This document shows, piece after piece, positions 50,178-58,574 of a stretch of DNA of 64,000 nucleotides. The stretch comes from PWXP01 sp034005525 (GTDB lineage: Bacteria; Planctomycetota; Planctomycetia; Pirellulales; Thermoguttaceae), in contig JAVEUP010000017.1 in NCBI GenBank assembly GCA_034005525.1, positions 1 to 64,000 on the forward strand, given 5' to 3'. Under the pieces are notes generated by a model. The model was not told the DNA's origin. It saw only the letters and a program-made list of their open reading frames with translations, and did not search any database. A program made the position numbers and the translations under genes. Within the stretch, counting starts at the first letter, position 1. Each line of letters starts with the position of its first letter.

Positions 50178-50361
50178 ACGCAGGCGATTTCCCCGTGGCG
50201 TTCGTACAGAAGGCAGCCCGCCAGATGCTGTTCGAGTCGGTCCAGAGGCTGCCGTACATCATTTCGATGTCGCCGGTCCATCCGCACGTCGCGTACATCT
50301 TGGTGAAGAGAATGCTGTTGGAGGTCCATCACTGAAGTAACTCAGCCTGTTAGAGCCCTGC
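50178..50361 (-). pseudogene. Internal fragment of a DUF1559 gene
   Basis: About 184 bases match 47064-47249 of the intact DUF1559 gene at about 90% identity by eye, in the same orientation. A one-base deletion (GGTCCATC in place of GGTCCCATC) breaks the frame. Neither start nor stop of the gene is included. Confidence 0.85.
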
Positions 50362-50467
50362 GGCCGTGCGACTTTGCTTTCAAGAGTCGTGTTCAGCCAG
50401 GACGACGACCTTCTGCGCGAGGCTACCGAACGACGACGGAAGGCCGGCGCTTTCCCCTTGCTCCTTT

Positions 50468-50548
50468 GCGTCTTCGCGGCTTGGCGCCTTTGCGTGTAAG
50501 CCTGAGCCGGGCATACCTGAACGCAAAGGCGCCAAGCCGCGAAGACGC
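50468..50548. repeat. Palindromic repeat between convergent genes
   Basis: Bases 50468-50495 (beginning GCGTCTTCGCGGCTTGGCG) and 50521-50548 are perfect 28-base inverted copies around a 25-base loop. It sits in the gap between the YgiT-type gene and the convergent RNase R gene. Sequence of this kind is familiar to me as a planctomycete intergenic repeat. Confidence 0.85.
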
Positions 50549-50603
50549 CAAGAACCTGGAATCGGTTTCGCGCCGACCTTCTGCCCGGGTAACCGCCGCA
50601 TTC

Positions 50604-52892
50604 TCATTTCCGCCGCTTCGACTTGCCCGGCCGCTTGGCGGCGCGCTTCGCCGGCCCGCGGGCGGGGCCTTTGCCGCGCTGCTTGGAGGTGGCAGCCGGT
50701 TCGGTGCGGGCCTTTGGCCGGCTGAGGGGTTTGCGGCCGGCAAGGCGGAAGTCCAACTCGCGGCGCTCGAGGTCGACGCGGGCGACGGCCACTTCCAGCA
50801 CGTCGCCCAGGCGGTACTGGTTGCCGGAGCGGTGGCCGGCCAGCGTGTGGGCGCGGCGGTCGAAGTGGTAGAAATCGTCGGTGAGGGATTCGACGTGGAC
50901 CAGGCCCTCGGCCGGCAGCTCGATGCCCTGCACGAACAGGCCGAAGCTTTCGACGCCGGTAACGACGGCGGTCATCTTCTCGCCAATTCGCGTGCTCAGG
51001 TAGCTGAGCAACTTGAGCTTCGTCAGTTCGCGTTCGGCCGTCTCGGCCCGCTGCTCCCGATCGGAGCAGTGCTGCCCGAGCACCGCCAGCACGTCGTAGT
51101 CGCTGACCGGCTTTCGGCCGGTGAGGATGGCGTCGAAGAGGCGATGGATGGTCAGGTCGGGGTAGCGCCGGATCGGGGAGGTGAAGTGGCAGTAGCAGTC
51201 GCTGGCCAGCCCGAAATGGCCTTCTTCCTGCGGTCCGTACACCGCCCGCTGCATCGAGCGGAGCACGGCGTAGTGGACCGCGTGCTGTTCCGGCCGGCCG
51301 GCCGACATGTCGAGTACGTTTTGCAGCTCGAACCGGCTTTCGAGGCTGTGGACCTCGAACCCCAGTTCGCGCACGAACTCGGTCAGCACCTTGAGCTTGC
51401 GCGGTGCGGGGGCCTCGTGGATGCGGCGGAGGAAGGGAATCTCCCGCTCGAAAAGCTGCTCGGCCACCGCCTCGTTGGCCGCCAGCATGAACTCCTCGAT
51501 GATCTGGTGGCTTTCCGTATTCGGCACGACGTGGGCGCCGGTCACGCGGCCGTCCTTGTCCAGATCGACCTTCAGGTCCGGCATGTGCAGTTCGAGCGAT
51601 CCGCGCTCGCGGCGTCGCCGGCGGAGCGTCATGGCCAACTCGTGCATCCGGGAGAGCAACCCGCACACCTTTGCGCCCCAGCGGCGCTGGAACGCCTCGG
51701 GGCCGGCCAGGAACTCGTCGACCTCTTCGTACGTGAGCCGCCGGCTGCTCTTGATGGCCGCGCTGTGGCACTCGGCATGCGTGCGCACGCCCTCGGGCGT
51801 GAACTCCATGACGACCGACTTCGTATACCGCACCTTGCGCGGCTGGAGGCTGGCCAGGCTGTTGCTGATGATCTCCGGCAGCATGGGCAGTACGCGGTCG
51901 GGCAGGTAGACGCTGGTGGCCCGGTCGCGCGCTTCGCGGTCGAGCGCGGTATTGGGGCCGACGAAGTGAACCACGTCGGCAATGTGGACGCCAAGCCGCC
52001 AGTGGCCGTTGTCCAGCCGTTCGAGCGAGATGGCGTCGTCGAAGTCGCGGGCATCTTCCGGGTCGATGGTGACGACCGTTTCGGCGGTGAAGTTGGTGCG
52101 TTCGGCCAGATTGGTTTCGTCGAACTGCCGGGCCTGCTCGCGCGCCTCGGCGAGGGCGTCTTCGGGAAATTGGTCCGGCAGGTTGAACTCGTGCAGGATC
52201 GACAGGGTATCGACGCCCGGCTTGCCGCGCGGGCCGAGCACCTCGGTAATGACGCCTTCCCCCTCGCGCGCCGGCGACGGGAAGCGGATCATCTCGAACA
52301 CAACCTTGTCGTCCGGCTGCGCGTTCTTCGCGCCGGGATCGCCCACGGCTATCGGCTGGGCGAACACGCGGCCGTCCACCCACACATAACCGCCGTCGGC
52401 CTCTTCAAAGTACGTGCCGACGAACTGCTGCGTTTGCCGCTCCATGACCTCGATAATCTCCCCGCGCGGGCCGGGGTCGCCGGGCCGCTGCCGGTTCAAC
52501 TGCGCGAGCACGACGTCGCCGGAGGCGGCGTCGCCGGTCCACTTGGCGGGAATGTACACGTCCTCGGGCGGCTCCACCTGGCGGCCGCGCGAGTAAGGGC
52601 TGCCCGTGGCCGGGTCGTGCAGCCGCACGAATCCGAAGCCCGCCTGCATCCGCTGGAACGTGCCCACCACGCGGCCCGACTTGGGGCTGTCGGGTTCGGC
52701 GGGTTTGACCAGGTGGCTCGCACCATAGGCAAGCTGCCCCCGGCGCACCAGCCGCTTCACCGCCCGCCGCGCCTCCCGGGCCTCGTCTTTCGAAAGGTTC
52801 AGCCGCTCGGCGATAACCCGCGGTTTGACCGGCTGATAGCCAGTCCGGCCGACGAACTCGAGAATGCGGCGTTCCAACTCAAGAGGGTCCAT
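50604..52892 (-). CDS. rnr: Ribonuclease R
   Basis: A 762-residue RNase II/RNB-family exonuclease. The N-terminal helix-turn-helix-like and cold-shock parts are followed by the RNB catalytic domain, with TIDPEDARDFDDAIS (about residues 274-288) carrying the metal-binding aspartates. An S1 domain lies near 645-715 and a lysine/arginine-rich tail ends the protein. The enzyme degrades structured RNA from the 3' end. It overlaps the start region of the upstream HD-domain nuclease gene by 14 bases, so the two are co-translated. Part of its 3' end is duplicated at 49263-49474. Confidence 0.95.
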   Translation of the reverse strand: MDPLELERRILEFVGRTGYQPVKPRVIAERLNLSKDEAREARRAVKRLVRRGQLAYGASHLVKPAEPDSPKSGRVVGTFQRMQAGFGFVRLHDPATGSPYSRGRQVEPPEDVYIPAKWTGDAASGDVVLAQLNRQRPGDPGPRGEIIEVMERQTQQFVGTYFEEADGGYVWVDGRVFAQPIAVGDPGAKNAQPDDKVVFEMIRFPSPAREGEGVITEVLGPRGKPGVDTLSILHEFNLPDQFPEDALAEAREQARQFDETNLAERTNFTAETVVTIDPEDARDFDDAISLERLDNGHWRLGVHIADVVHFVGPNTALDREARDRATSVYLPDRVLPMLPEIISNSLASLQPRKVRYTKSVVMEFTPEGVRTHAECHSAAIKSSRRLTYEEVDEFLAGPEAFQRRWGAKVCGLLSRMHELAMTLRRRRRERGSLELHMPDLKVDLDKDGRVTGAHVVPNTESHQIIEEFMLAANEAVAEQLFEREIPFLRRIHEAPAPRKLKVLTEFVRELGFEVHSLESRFELQNVLDMSAGRPEQHAVHYAVLRSMQRAVYGPQEEGHFGLASDCYCHFTSPIRRYPDLTIHRLFDAILTGRKPVSDYDVLAVLGQHCSDREQRAETAERELTKLKLLSYLSTRIGEKMTAVVTGVESFGLFVQGIELPAEGLVHVESLTDDFYHFDRRAHTLAGHRSGNQYRLGDVLEVAVARVDLERRELDFRLAGRKPLSRPKARTEPAATSKQRGKGPARGPAKRAAKRPGKSKRRK

Positions 52893-53856
52893 GGTTGGCT
52901 CCCTTGTAAATCTTGCGCCCGAGGTTGGGCTGGTAGGTGGTCCATGGACTGTCGGTGTTCGGATCGGCCTTTATGATCAACTCGAACGCGTTCAGTTTGG
53001 AGTCCAGCAGGTCGAGGCAATGCAGGGCCAGGGCTTCGAGGGTCATGGGCACCTTCGGGCTGCCGTACTCGTATTCGCCGTGATGGCTCAGCAGCATGTG
53101 CTTGAGCCTCAGCACGGTTTCGGCGGGGATTGGCTCGCCGGAGAGGCGCTCGGCCTCGGCCACCTTGTCGTTGAGCATCTCGACGGCCAGAACCAGGTGG
53201 CCCACGAGCTGGCCTTCATCGGTGTATTCGAGCCCGGCCTGGAAACCCAACTCGCGCGTCTTGCCGATGTCGTGCAGCATGGCCCCGAGCACGAGCAGGT
53301 CGCGGTCGATTTTCGGGTAGCACGGGGCAATGCGATCGGCCGCCTCCATCATGCCGACCGTATGTTCCAGCAGCCCGCCGTGATAGGCATGATGGTGCTT
53401 TGTACCGGCCGGTGCCAGCGTGAAGCGGGCTACAAATTCGTCGTCGAGCAGGAAGCACTCGGCCAGGGTCTTCAGAGCCGGGTCGCCGATGCCGCGAACC
53501 AACTCCTTCAGCCGGGCGAAGAGCCGCTGGGCGTCGACGGCGGGCTCGGGTTCGAAGTCGGCCGGGTCGACCTCGTCCGATTCGACCGGGTCGATGCGCT
53601 TGGCGATCATCTGCACCGCGCCCTGGAACAACTGGGTATTGCCCTGCACTCGCACATAGTCGCCGTCGTTGAAGGATTGGTAGAGCGTTTCGTCGGCATT
53701 CCACAGCCGCGCACTGATCGATCCGGTACGGTCGGACAGCTCGACCTGAAGGTACAGATTTCCGTTCCGGTTGGGGCGCAACTGCTTGCCCGAGGCGACG
53801 AACACCTCGTCGACCACGTCTTGTTGGCCCAACTCACGAATAAACTTGCGCGGCAT
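52879..53856 (-). CDS. YhaM-like 3'-5' exoribonuclease (OB plus HD domain)
   Basis: A 325-residue protein. Residues about 15-85 form an OB fold (NLYLQVELSDRTGSISARLW, then GDYVRVQGNTQLFQGAVQ). The HD phosphohydrolase domain follows with H159, H165 (HGGLLEHT) and H195-D196 (LHDIGKT). This is the order found in YhaM-type exoribonucleases, which trim RNA or single-stranded DNA from the 3' end. It directly precedes and overlaps rnr, making an RNA-decay operon. The length matches the family (about 315). Confidence 0.9.
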   Translation of the reverse strand: MPRKFIRELGQQDVVDEVFVASGKQLRPNRNGNLYLQVELSDRTGSISARLWNADETLYQSFNDGDYVRVQGNTQLFQGAVQMIAKRIDPVESDEVDPADFEPEPAVDAQRLFARLKELVRGIGDPALKTLAECFLLDDEFVARFTLAPAGTKHHHAYHGGLLEHTVGMMEAADRIAPCYPKIDRDLLVLGAMLHDIGKTRELGFQAGLEYTDEGQLVGHLVLAVEMLNDKVAEAERLSGEPIPAETVLRLKHMLLSHHGEYEYGSPKVPMTLEALALHCLDLLDSKLNAFELIIKADPNTDSPWTTYQPNLGRKIYKGANHGPS

Positions 53857-54019
53857 GGAAAACCTCTCGGGTCCAAAATAACAGCCAGTCGGCAGGAATG
53901 AATTCGATTCAAACGACTCAACCCGCCAATTCTACGGTGCCGCGGCAGACCGCACAAGGGGGGCGACAGGACCGCCCGGAGCCGGGTCGGCAATGATTCC
54001 TTCTCGCCGGCGAACCGCT

Positions 54020-55174
54020 TCACCCCTGCGACGTTCTTCGATACTGGCGAGGCGAAAGTCCCACGCATTTCTTGAACGCCGCGCTCATGTACTCGACATG
54101 GGTGTAACCGGCAAGTTGGGCAACCCGCGTCATGGGCAAATCGGTTTCCGAAAGAAGCTGCTTGACGCGATCGATCCGGACGCGGACGATCTCCTCGTGC
54201 GGCGTGCAGCCGAGGATCCTCCGGAACCGGCTTTCGAGATCCCGGCGGGTCAACGGCACGTCCTTCAGAACGTCGGCCACGTTAATCCCCTCGCACGCCC
54301 GCCGGCGAATGAAACGCACGGCCGTGGCGACCTCGGGGTCGTCGATGGCGAGAATATCGGTTGACTGGCGGGTGGCGATGCCCAGCGGCGGAATCCGATG
54401 GGACTGCTCGCCCAGCCTCTCGCCTGCCATCATGCGGCCCAGCAGCGCAGCCGCCTGGTAGCCGGTGCGGTGCGTGTTGGGGATGACGCTCGAAAGCGGG
54501 GGCGTGGCAAGGTTGCACAGCAGGTCGTCGTTGTCCACGCCGATAACGGCCACCTCCTCCGGCACGGCGACGCCTGCCTCGCGGCAAGCGTCGAGCAGTT
54601 GCTGCCCCTTGATGTCGTAACAGGCCATCACACCGATCGGCTTCGGCAACTTCCGTACCCATGCCACCAGTCGCCGGTGCTCGCGCCGGTGCGACACGGG
54701 TTTGCCCGGCGTGGCTGCCGACTCGTATACGTGGCACTGCCCGCCCGACGCGGCGACCATCCGCTCGAAGTGCTCGCGGCGCCATTTCGACCAGTTGAAC
54801 CGCGGCTCGCCGCAGAAGCCGAACTGCCGGAACCCGCGCTGCAGCAGATGATCGACCGCGGCGCGAGTGAAGGCCTCGTCATCGGTCTCCACCCATGGGA
54901 TGACCGGCAGAAGGCGCGCGGCACTAACGTCGACGGCAGGCAGCCGGGCCCTGGCTACGGCGCGGGCGATCTGAGGGGTTTCGATGCGGGCAATGATTCC
55001 GTCGCCGTGCCAGCGCTTCAGCCAGCCTGGCGGCGCCTCGCCGCGGCCTTGTTCCGGCAAATAGATGGACCAGGGGCCATGCTCCCGGACATACGCCATG
55101 ATGCCGCGCAGGAGTCCGCGCGAATACTCGTTGGACGTTTCTATCAACAGGACAACATCAGGCCGTTCCGACAC
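54020..55174 (-). CDS. XylR-type regulator (LacI-like sensor plus AraC DNA-binding domain)
   Basis: A 384-residue protein. Residues about 5-265 are a periplasmic-binding-protein-like sugar sensor (VVLLIETSNEYSRGLLRGIM, then VAVIGVDNDDLLCNLATPPL). Residues about 285-384 are an AraC double helix-turn-helix ending AFKKCVGLSPRQYRR. This architecture matches E. coli XylR, an activator responding to a sugar. It is divergent from three oxidoreductase genes starting at 55540, its likely targets. The effector is unknown. Confidence 0.92.
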   Translation of the reverse strand: MSERPDVVLLIETSNEYSRGLLRGIMAYVREHGPWSIYLPEQGRGEAPPGWLKRWHGDGIIARIETPQIARAVARARLPAVDVSAARLLPVIPWVETDDEAFTRAAVDHLLQRGFRQFGFCGEPRFNWSKWRREHFERMVAASGGQCHVYESAATPGKPVSHRREHRRLVAWVRKLPKPIGVMACYDIKGQQLLDACREAGVAVPEEVAVIGVDNDDLLCNLATPPLSSVIPNTHRTGYQAAALLGRMMAGERLGEQSHRIPPLGIATRQSTDILAIDDPEVATAVRFIRRRACEGINVADVLKDVPLTRRDLESRFRRILGCTPHEEIVRVRIDRVKQLLSETDLPMTRVAQLAGYTHVEYMSAAFKKCVGLSPRQYRRTSQG

Positions 55175-55539
55175 GCTTCCACTCCCGACGGGGCTACGAC
55201 ACCTACACCATAGCGAAAAACCCGCCCCGCCGCCACCGGCAAAGGGTGATCCGTTACCTGCAGCCGCGTGATCTCCGTCCCCGCCGGGGCGGGCCCGGCG
55301 GGGAAGATGGGGAGCGCGAGGGTTGCGGCTGGTAGCTGGCCAGTCATGAAACCGGCCGGGGCAGGCCCGGCGGGGAAGAAGGCGGGCGTAGCTAACTGAC
55401 CGCAGCCCCGGTAAAAACCTTATCTTTTTGGGACTGAAATCTCATGGACGCCGCATCCGCCGCCGGGGAGAATGAGCGGCGGGTTGCGGAGCCGACGAGG
55501 CATGCCCTACCAAAACACTACTGATGGGGAGAAACGACC
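55175..55539. other. Divergent promoter region with a direct repeat
   Basis: This 365-base region lies between the XylR-type regulator and the oxidoreductase cluster and should contain the regulated promoters. A 24-base direct repeat (beginning CCGGGGCGGGCCCGGCGGG) occurs at 55284-55307 and 55356-55379, separated by 48 bases; it could be regulatory or a repeat-element residue. No clear -35/-10 pair was identified. Confidence 0.45.
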
Positions 55540-56901
55540 ATGTCACAACAAATCTCACGCAGGCAATGGCTCGGCGGCGTCGCGGCCGCGGGAGCCGCTG
55601 TCACCATCGTTCCACGTCACGTGCTCGGCGGGGCAAACCAGACCGCCCCGAGCGAGAAGCTCGCGCTGGCCGGCATCGGCGTGGGCGGCATCGGGTTCGG
55701 GCAGCTTCAGGCGTGCGAAGGGGCCGGCTTCCAAATCGTCGCACTATGCGACGTCGACGACGTGTACGCCAAGAAGGCGTACGACCGGTGGCCCCAGGCC
55801 AAGCGGTTCCGCGACTATCGCGAAATGTACGAGGCGATCGATTCGGAAATCGACGCCGTTTATTGCGGAACGCCGGACCACACGCACGCGGTTATCGTCC
55901 TGCCGGCACTGCGGCGTAAGAAGCACGTCTGCTGCGTGAAGCCCATCACGCGCACCATCCGCGAATGCCGCACGTTGGTCGATACGGCCCGCGAGGCAGG
56001 CGTCGCCACGACCGACACGTCCTCGCCGAATACCAGCGAGGCCGCCTGCCGCACGTGCGAATTGATCTGGGCAGGGGCGATCGGCCCGGTGCGTGAGGTG
56101 CACATGTGGAGCGACCGCCCCTGGTGGCCGCAGGGCATGACGCGCCCGGCCGGCGAGGACGCCGTCCCCGAAACGCTCGACTGGGATCTGTGGATCGGGC
56201 CGGCGGCCATGCGGCCGTTCAAAGAGGCATGGCCCGACGGGCACCTGGCTTTGGAACAGGGACTGCGGCGATTCCGGAATGCGGTGTATCACCCGTGGAA
56301 CTTCCGCGGCTGGTGGGACTTCGGCACCGGCTCGCTGGGCGACATGGGTTGCCACCATGCCAATACGCCGTTCCGCGCGCTGAAGCTGACGCATCCGGTG
56401 GGCGTCTCGGCCTCGTCCAGCAAGGTGATGCCCGAAACGGCTCCGCTGGCATCCATCGTTACCTACGAGTTCCCCGCCCGCGACGACATGCCGCCGGTTC
56501 GCGTCGTGTGGTACGACGGCGGACTGAAGCCATTGAGTCCGAGACCCGGTTTCCCGCTGGGCGGCAGCGGCGAAATGTACATTGGCGACGACGGCTTCAT
56601 GATCGGCCCGAACGTCTTCCCCGAAGAACGCGCGAAGAAGTTCGCCGACGTTCCCCGCACCCTGCCGCGCCGCCCGGGCATCTACGCCGAATGGATCGAG
56701 GCGTGCCGCGGCGGCGAGCCTGCGGGAACCCACTTCCCCACGGCGGGACTGCTGGCCGAGTTCGTCCTGCTGGGCAACATTGCCATCCGCACGGGTAAGC
56801 AGCTTGAGTGGGACGGACCGGCCGGACGATTCACCAATGACGAGGCGGCCAACGGGATGATCCACAACGAGTATCGTGAGGGCTGGTCGCTGGAAGCGTA
56901 G
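55540..56901 (+). CDS. Tat-exported Gfo/Idh/MocA oxidoreductase
   Basis: A 453-residue protein with a twin-arginine signal (SRRQWLGGVAAAGAA). The NAD-binding opening LALAGIGVGGIGFGQ and a KP motif (CCVKPITRT, the usual EKP with the lysine retained) are present, with the C-terminal substrate domain including GDMGCHHANTPF. Members oxidise or epimerise sugars; those with Tat signals are abundant in planctomycetes and are thought to act outside the cytoplasm with a tightly bound cofactor. It heads the cluster behind the XylR-type regulator. Confidence 0.9.
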   Translation: MSQQISRRQWLGGVAAAGAAVTIVPRHVLGGANQTAPSEKLALAGIGVGGIGFGQLQACEGAGFQIVALCDVDDVYAKKAYDRWPQAKRFRDYREMYEAIDSEIDAVYCGTPDHTHAVIVLPALRRKKHVCCVKPITRTIRECRTLVDTAREAGVATTDTSSPNTSEAACRTCELIWAGAIGPVREVHMWSDRPWWPQGMTRPAGEDAVPETLDWDLWIGPAAMRPFKEAWPDGHLALEQGLRRFRNAVYHPWNFRGWWDFGTGSLGDMGCHHANTPFRALKLTHPVGVSASSSKVMPETAPLASIVTYEFPARDDMPPVRVVWYDGGLKPLSPRPGFPLGGSGEMYIGDDGFMIGPNVFPEERAKKFADVPRTLPRRPGIYAEWIEACRGGEPAGTHFPTAGLLAEFVLLGNIAIRTGKQLEWDGPAGRFTNDEAANGMIHNEYREGWSLEA

Positions 56902-56961
56902 CACACAAACGGATTGCGCGGCACAGGACCGGAGAAGGGTGGGACCCGCAACCGTCGCGCT

Positions 56962-57116
56962 GTTGGAGTTCACGCTTCAGCGTGCTGTGTATGGCGCATA
57001 CTTGGTTCGCACGCTAAAGCGTGAACTCCAACAATCGCATGCTAAAGCGTGAACTCCAACAATCGCACGCTAAAGCGTGAACTCCAACAATCGCACGCTA
57101 AAGCGTGAACTCCAAC
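56962..57116. repeat. 28-base tandem repeat array with an inverted copy
   Basis: Four consecutive copies of a 28-base unit (core GCACGCTAAAGCGTGAAC, then TCCAACAAT) run from 57008 to 57116; the last lacks three bases. An inverted copy stands at 56962-56985. Each unit contains the palindrome ACGCT-AA-AGCGT. The array fills the gap between two oxidoreductase genes. Single related copies lie at 15023 and 17504. Confidence 0.9.
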
Positions 57117-57168
57117 GGTTTGCGCCGTGATAGCCTCTATCCCCCTTTCCCCAACTTGGAGAGAGAAG

Positions 57169-58542
57169 ATGATGAGAGATACACCCGTTTTGACCTCACG
57201 CCGGCTATTCTTGCGGCTTGCCGCCCTTGGCATTGCCGCACCGCATGTTGTTCCCCGCCTGGCCGCCGGCGCCGACTCGCCGAATGAGAAGCTCGGCGTG
57301 GGTTGCATTGGCGTGGGCGGCCGCGGGTCGTACGTCGGGAGCATCGCCTGCGAGCTTGGCAACAGGGTGGCCGCGGCCGACGTCGACCGGCACCGTGCCG
57401 AGCGGTTCGCCGGCGGCGGCCCGTGCGCCGCTTATACCGATTACCGCCAACTGCTCGACCGCGACGACGTCGACGTGGTCACCATCGGCACGCCCGACCA
57501 TTGGCATACGAGAATCTGCATCGACGCGATGAAGGCGGGCAAGGACGTCTACTGTGAAAAGCCGTTGACGCTGACCATCGACGAGGGAAAGAAGCTGTGC
57601 CGCGTGGTTCGCGAGACGGGGCGCATGCTGCAGGTGGGAACCCAGCAGCGCGCCAGCGCGCAATTTCTGCTGGCCGTGGCCATCGCCCGTAGCGGGCGGC
57701 TGGGGAAGCAGATCAAGGCCACGTGCGGGATCGGCGGCGGGCCCGGAAGCGGCGTGTTCCCCACCGCCGACCCGCCGGAGCACCTCAACTGGGACGTCTG
57801 GCTCGGACAGTGCCCGGTGGTTCCGTACACGCCCGAGCGGTGCCACGGCAACTTTCGCTGGTGGCTGGAGTATTCCGGCGGCAAGATGACCGACTGGGGC
57901 GCCCATCACGTCGACATTGCTCAGTGGGCGCTCGGCTTCGATCATTTCGGACCCGTCGAGGCCGAAGGGCGCGGGCAATTCCCCAATTTCCCCGACGACG
58001 TCGATCCGGTCGAGTTCTTCGCCGGTCGGGTGAAGCTGCCCAACGGCTTCAACGCGGCAACCACGTTCGACGTGACGCTCACCTTCGCCAACGGATCGTC
58101 GCTCGTTACGACGCCCGGCGAGAACGGCATTCTGCTGGAAGGCGAGGAGGGCCGAATCCTGGTGAACCGGGGGCGGATCACCGGGAAACCCATCGAGGAA
58201 CTGACCGCGGCTGATCGCCAGCGGCTCGGCGAGGAAGTGGTCCGGCTCTACAAGGGCCGGCCGATCGATCCCGAGGCCATCACCACCGACGCCACCAATA
58301 CTGGCAGGGACCAGGCCACGCCCGACCTGATGGCCAATTTCTTCGCCAGCGTGCGCGACCGGCAACAGCCCATTTCCGACGCGTTCACCCACCATCGCGG
58401 CGTCAGCTCGTGCCATCTGAGCAACATCGCCATGCTGTTGCGGAGAAAGCTGCGATGGGACCCCGAGCAGGAAGACTTCATCGGCGACGCCCAGGCCAGC
58501 GCCCTGGTAAGCCGGCCACAACGTGAACCGTACGCGATCTAG
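57169..58542 (+). CDS. Tat-exported Gfo/Idh/MocA oxidoreductase
   Basis: A 457-residue protein with a twin-arginine signal (SRRLFLRLAALGIAAPHVVP). LGVGCIGVGGRGSYVGS is the nucleotide-binding loop. The EKP motif is intact (DVYCEKPLTLTIDEGKKL), so the catalytic lysine is present. WWLEYSGGKMTDWGAHHVDI carries the conserved histidines of the substrate site. GGAGAGAG precedes the ATG at 57169; upstream in-frame sequence enters the repeat array. The stop is 32 bases before the next start, suggesting co-transcription. Confidence 0.92.
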   Translation: MMRDTPVLTSRRLFLRLAALGIAAPHVVPRLAAGADSPNEKLGVGCIGVGGRGSYVGSIACELGNRVAAADVDRHRAERFAGGGPCAAYTDYRQLLDRDDVDVVTIGTPDHWHTRICIDAMKAGKDVYCEKPLTLTIDEGKKLCRVVRETGRMLQVGTQQRASAQFLLAVAIARSGRLGKQIKATCGIGGGPGSGVFPTADPPEHLNWDVWLGQCPVVPYTPERCHGNFRWWLEYSGGKMTDWGAHHVDIAQWALGFDHFGPVEAEGRGQFPNFPDDVDPVEFFAGRVKLPNGFNAATTFDVTLTFANGSSLVTTPGENGILLEGEEGRILVNRGRITGKPIEELTAADRQRLGEEVVRLYKGRPIDPEAITTDATNTGRDQATPDLMANFFASVRDRQQPISDAFTHHRGVSSCHLSNIAMLLRRKLRWDPEQEDFIGDAQASALVSRPQREPYAI

Positions 58543-58574
58543 TGCAAATAACCCTTTTTCAGGAGAAGACCGTC

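Noticed and set aside
50466..52976. Long open frame on the plus strand opposite RNase R
   Set aside because: It is antisense to a clearly conserved RNase R gene; the high GC content keeps the opposite frame open and its translation has no domain.
57008..57116. Possible CRISPR array
   Set aside because: Units are directly adjacent with no variable spacers, and no cas genes are in the window.
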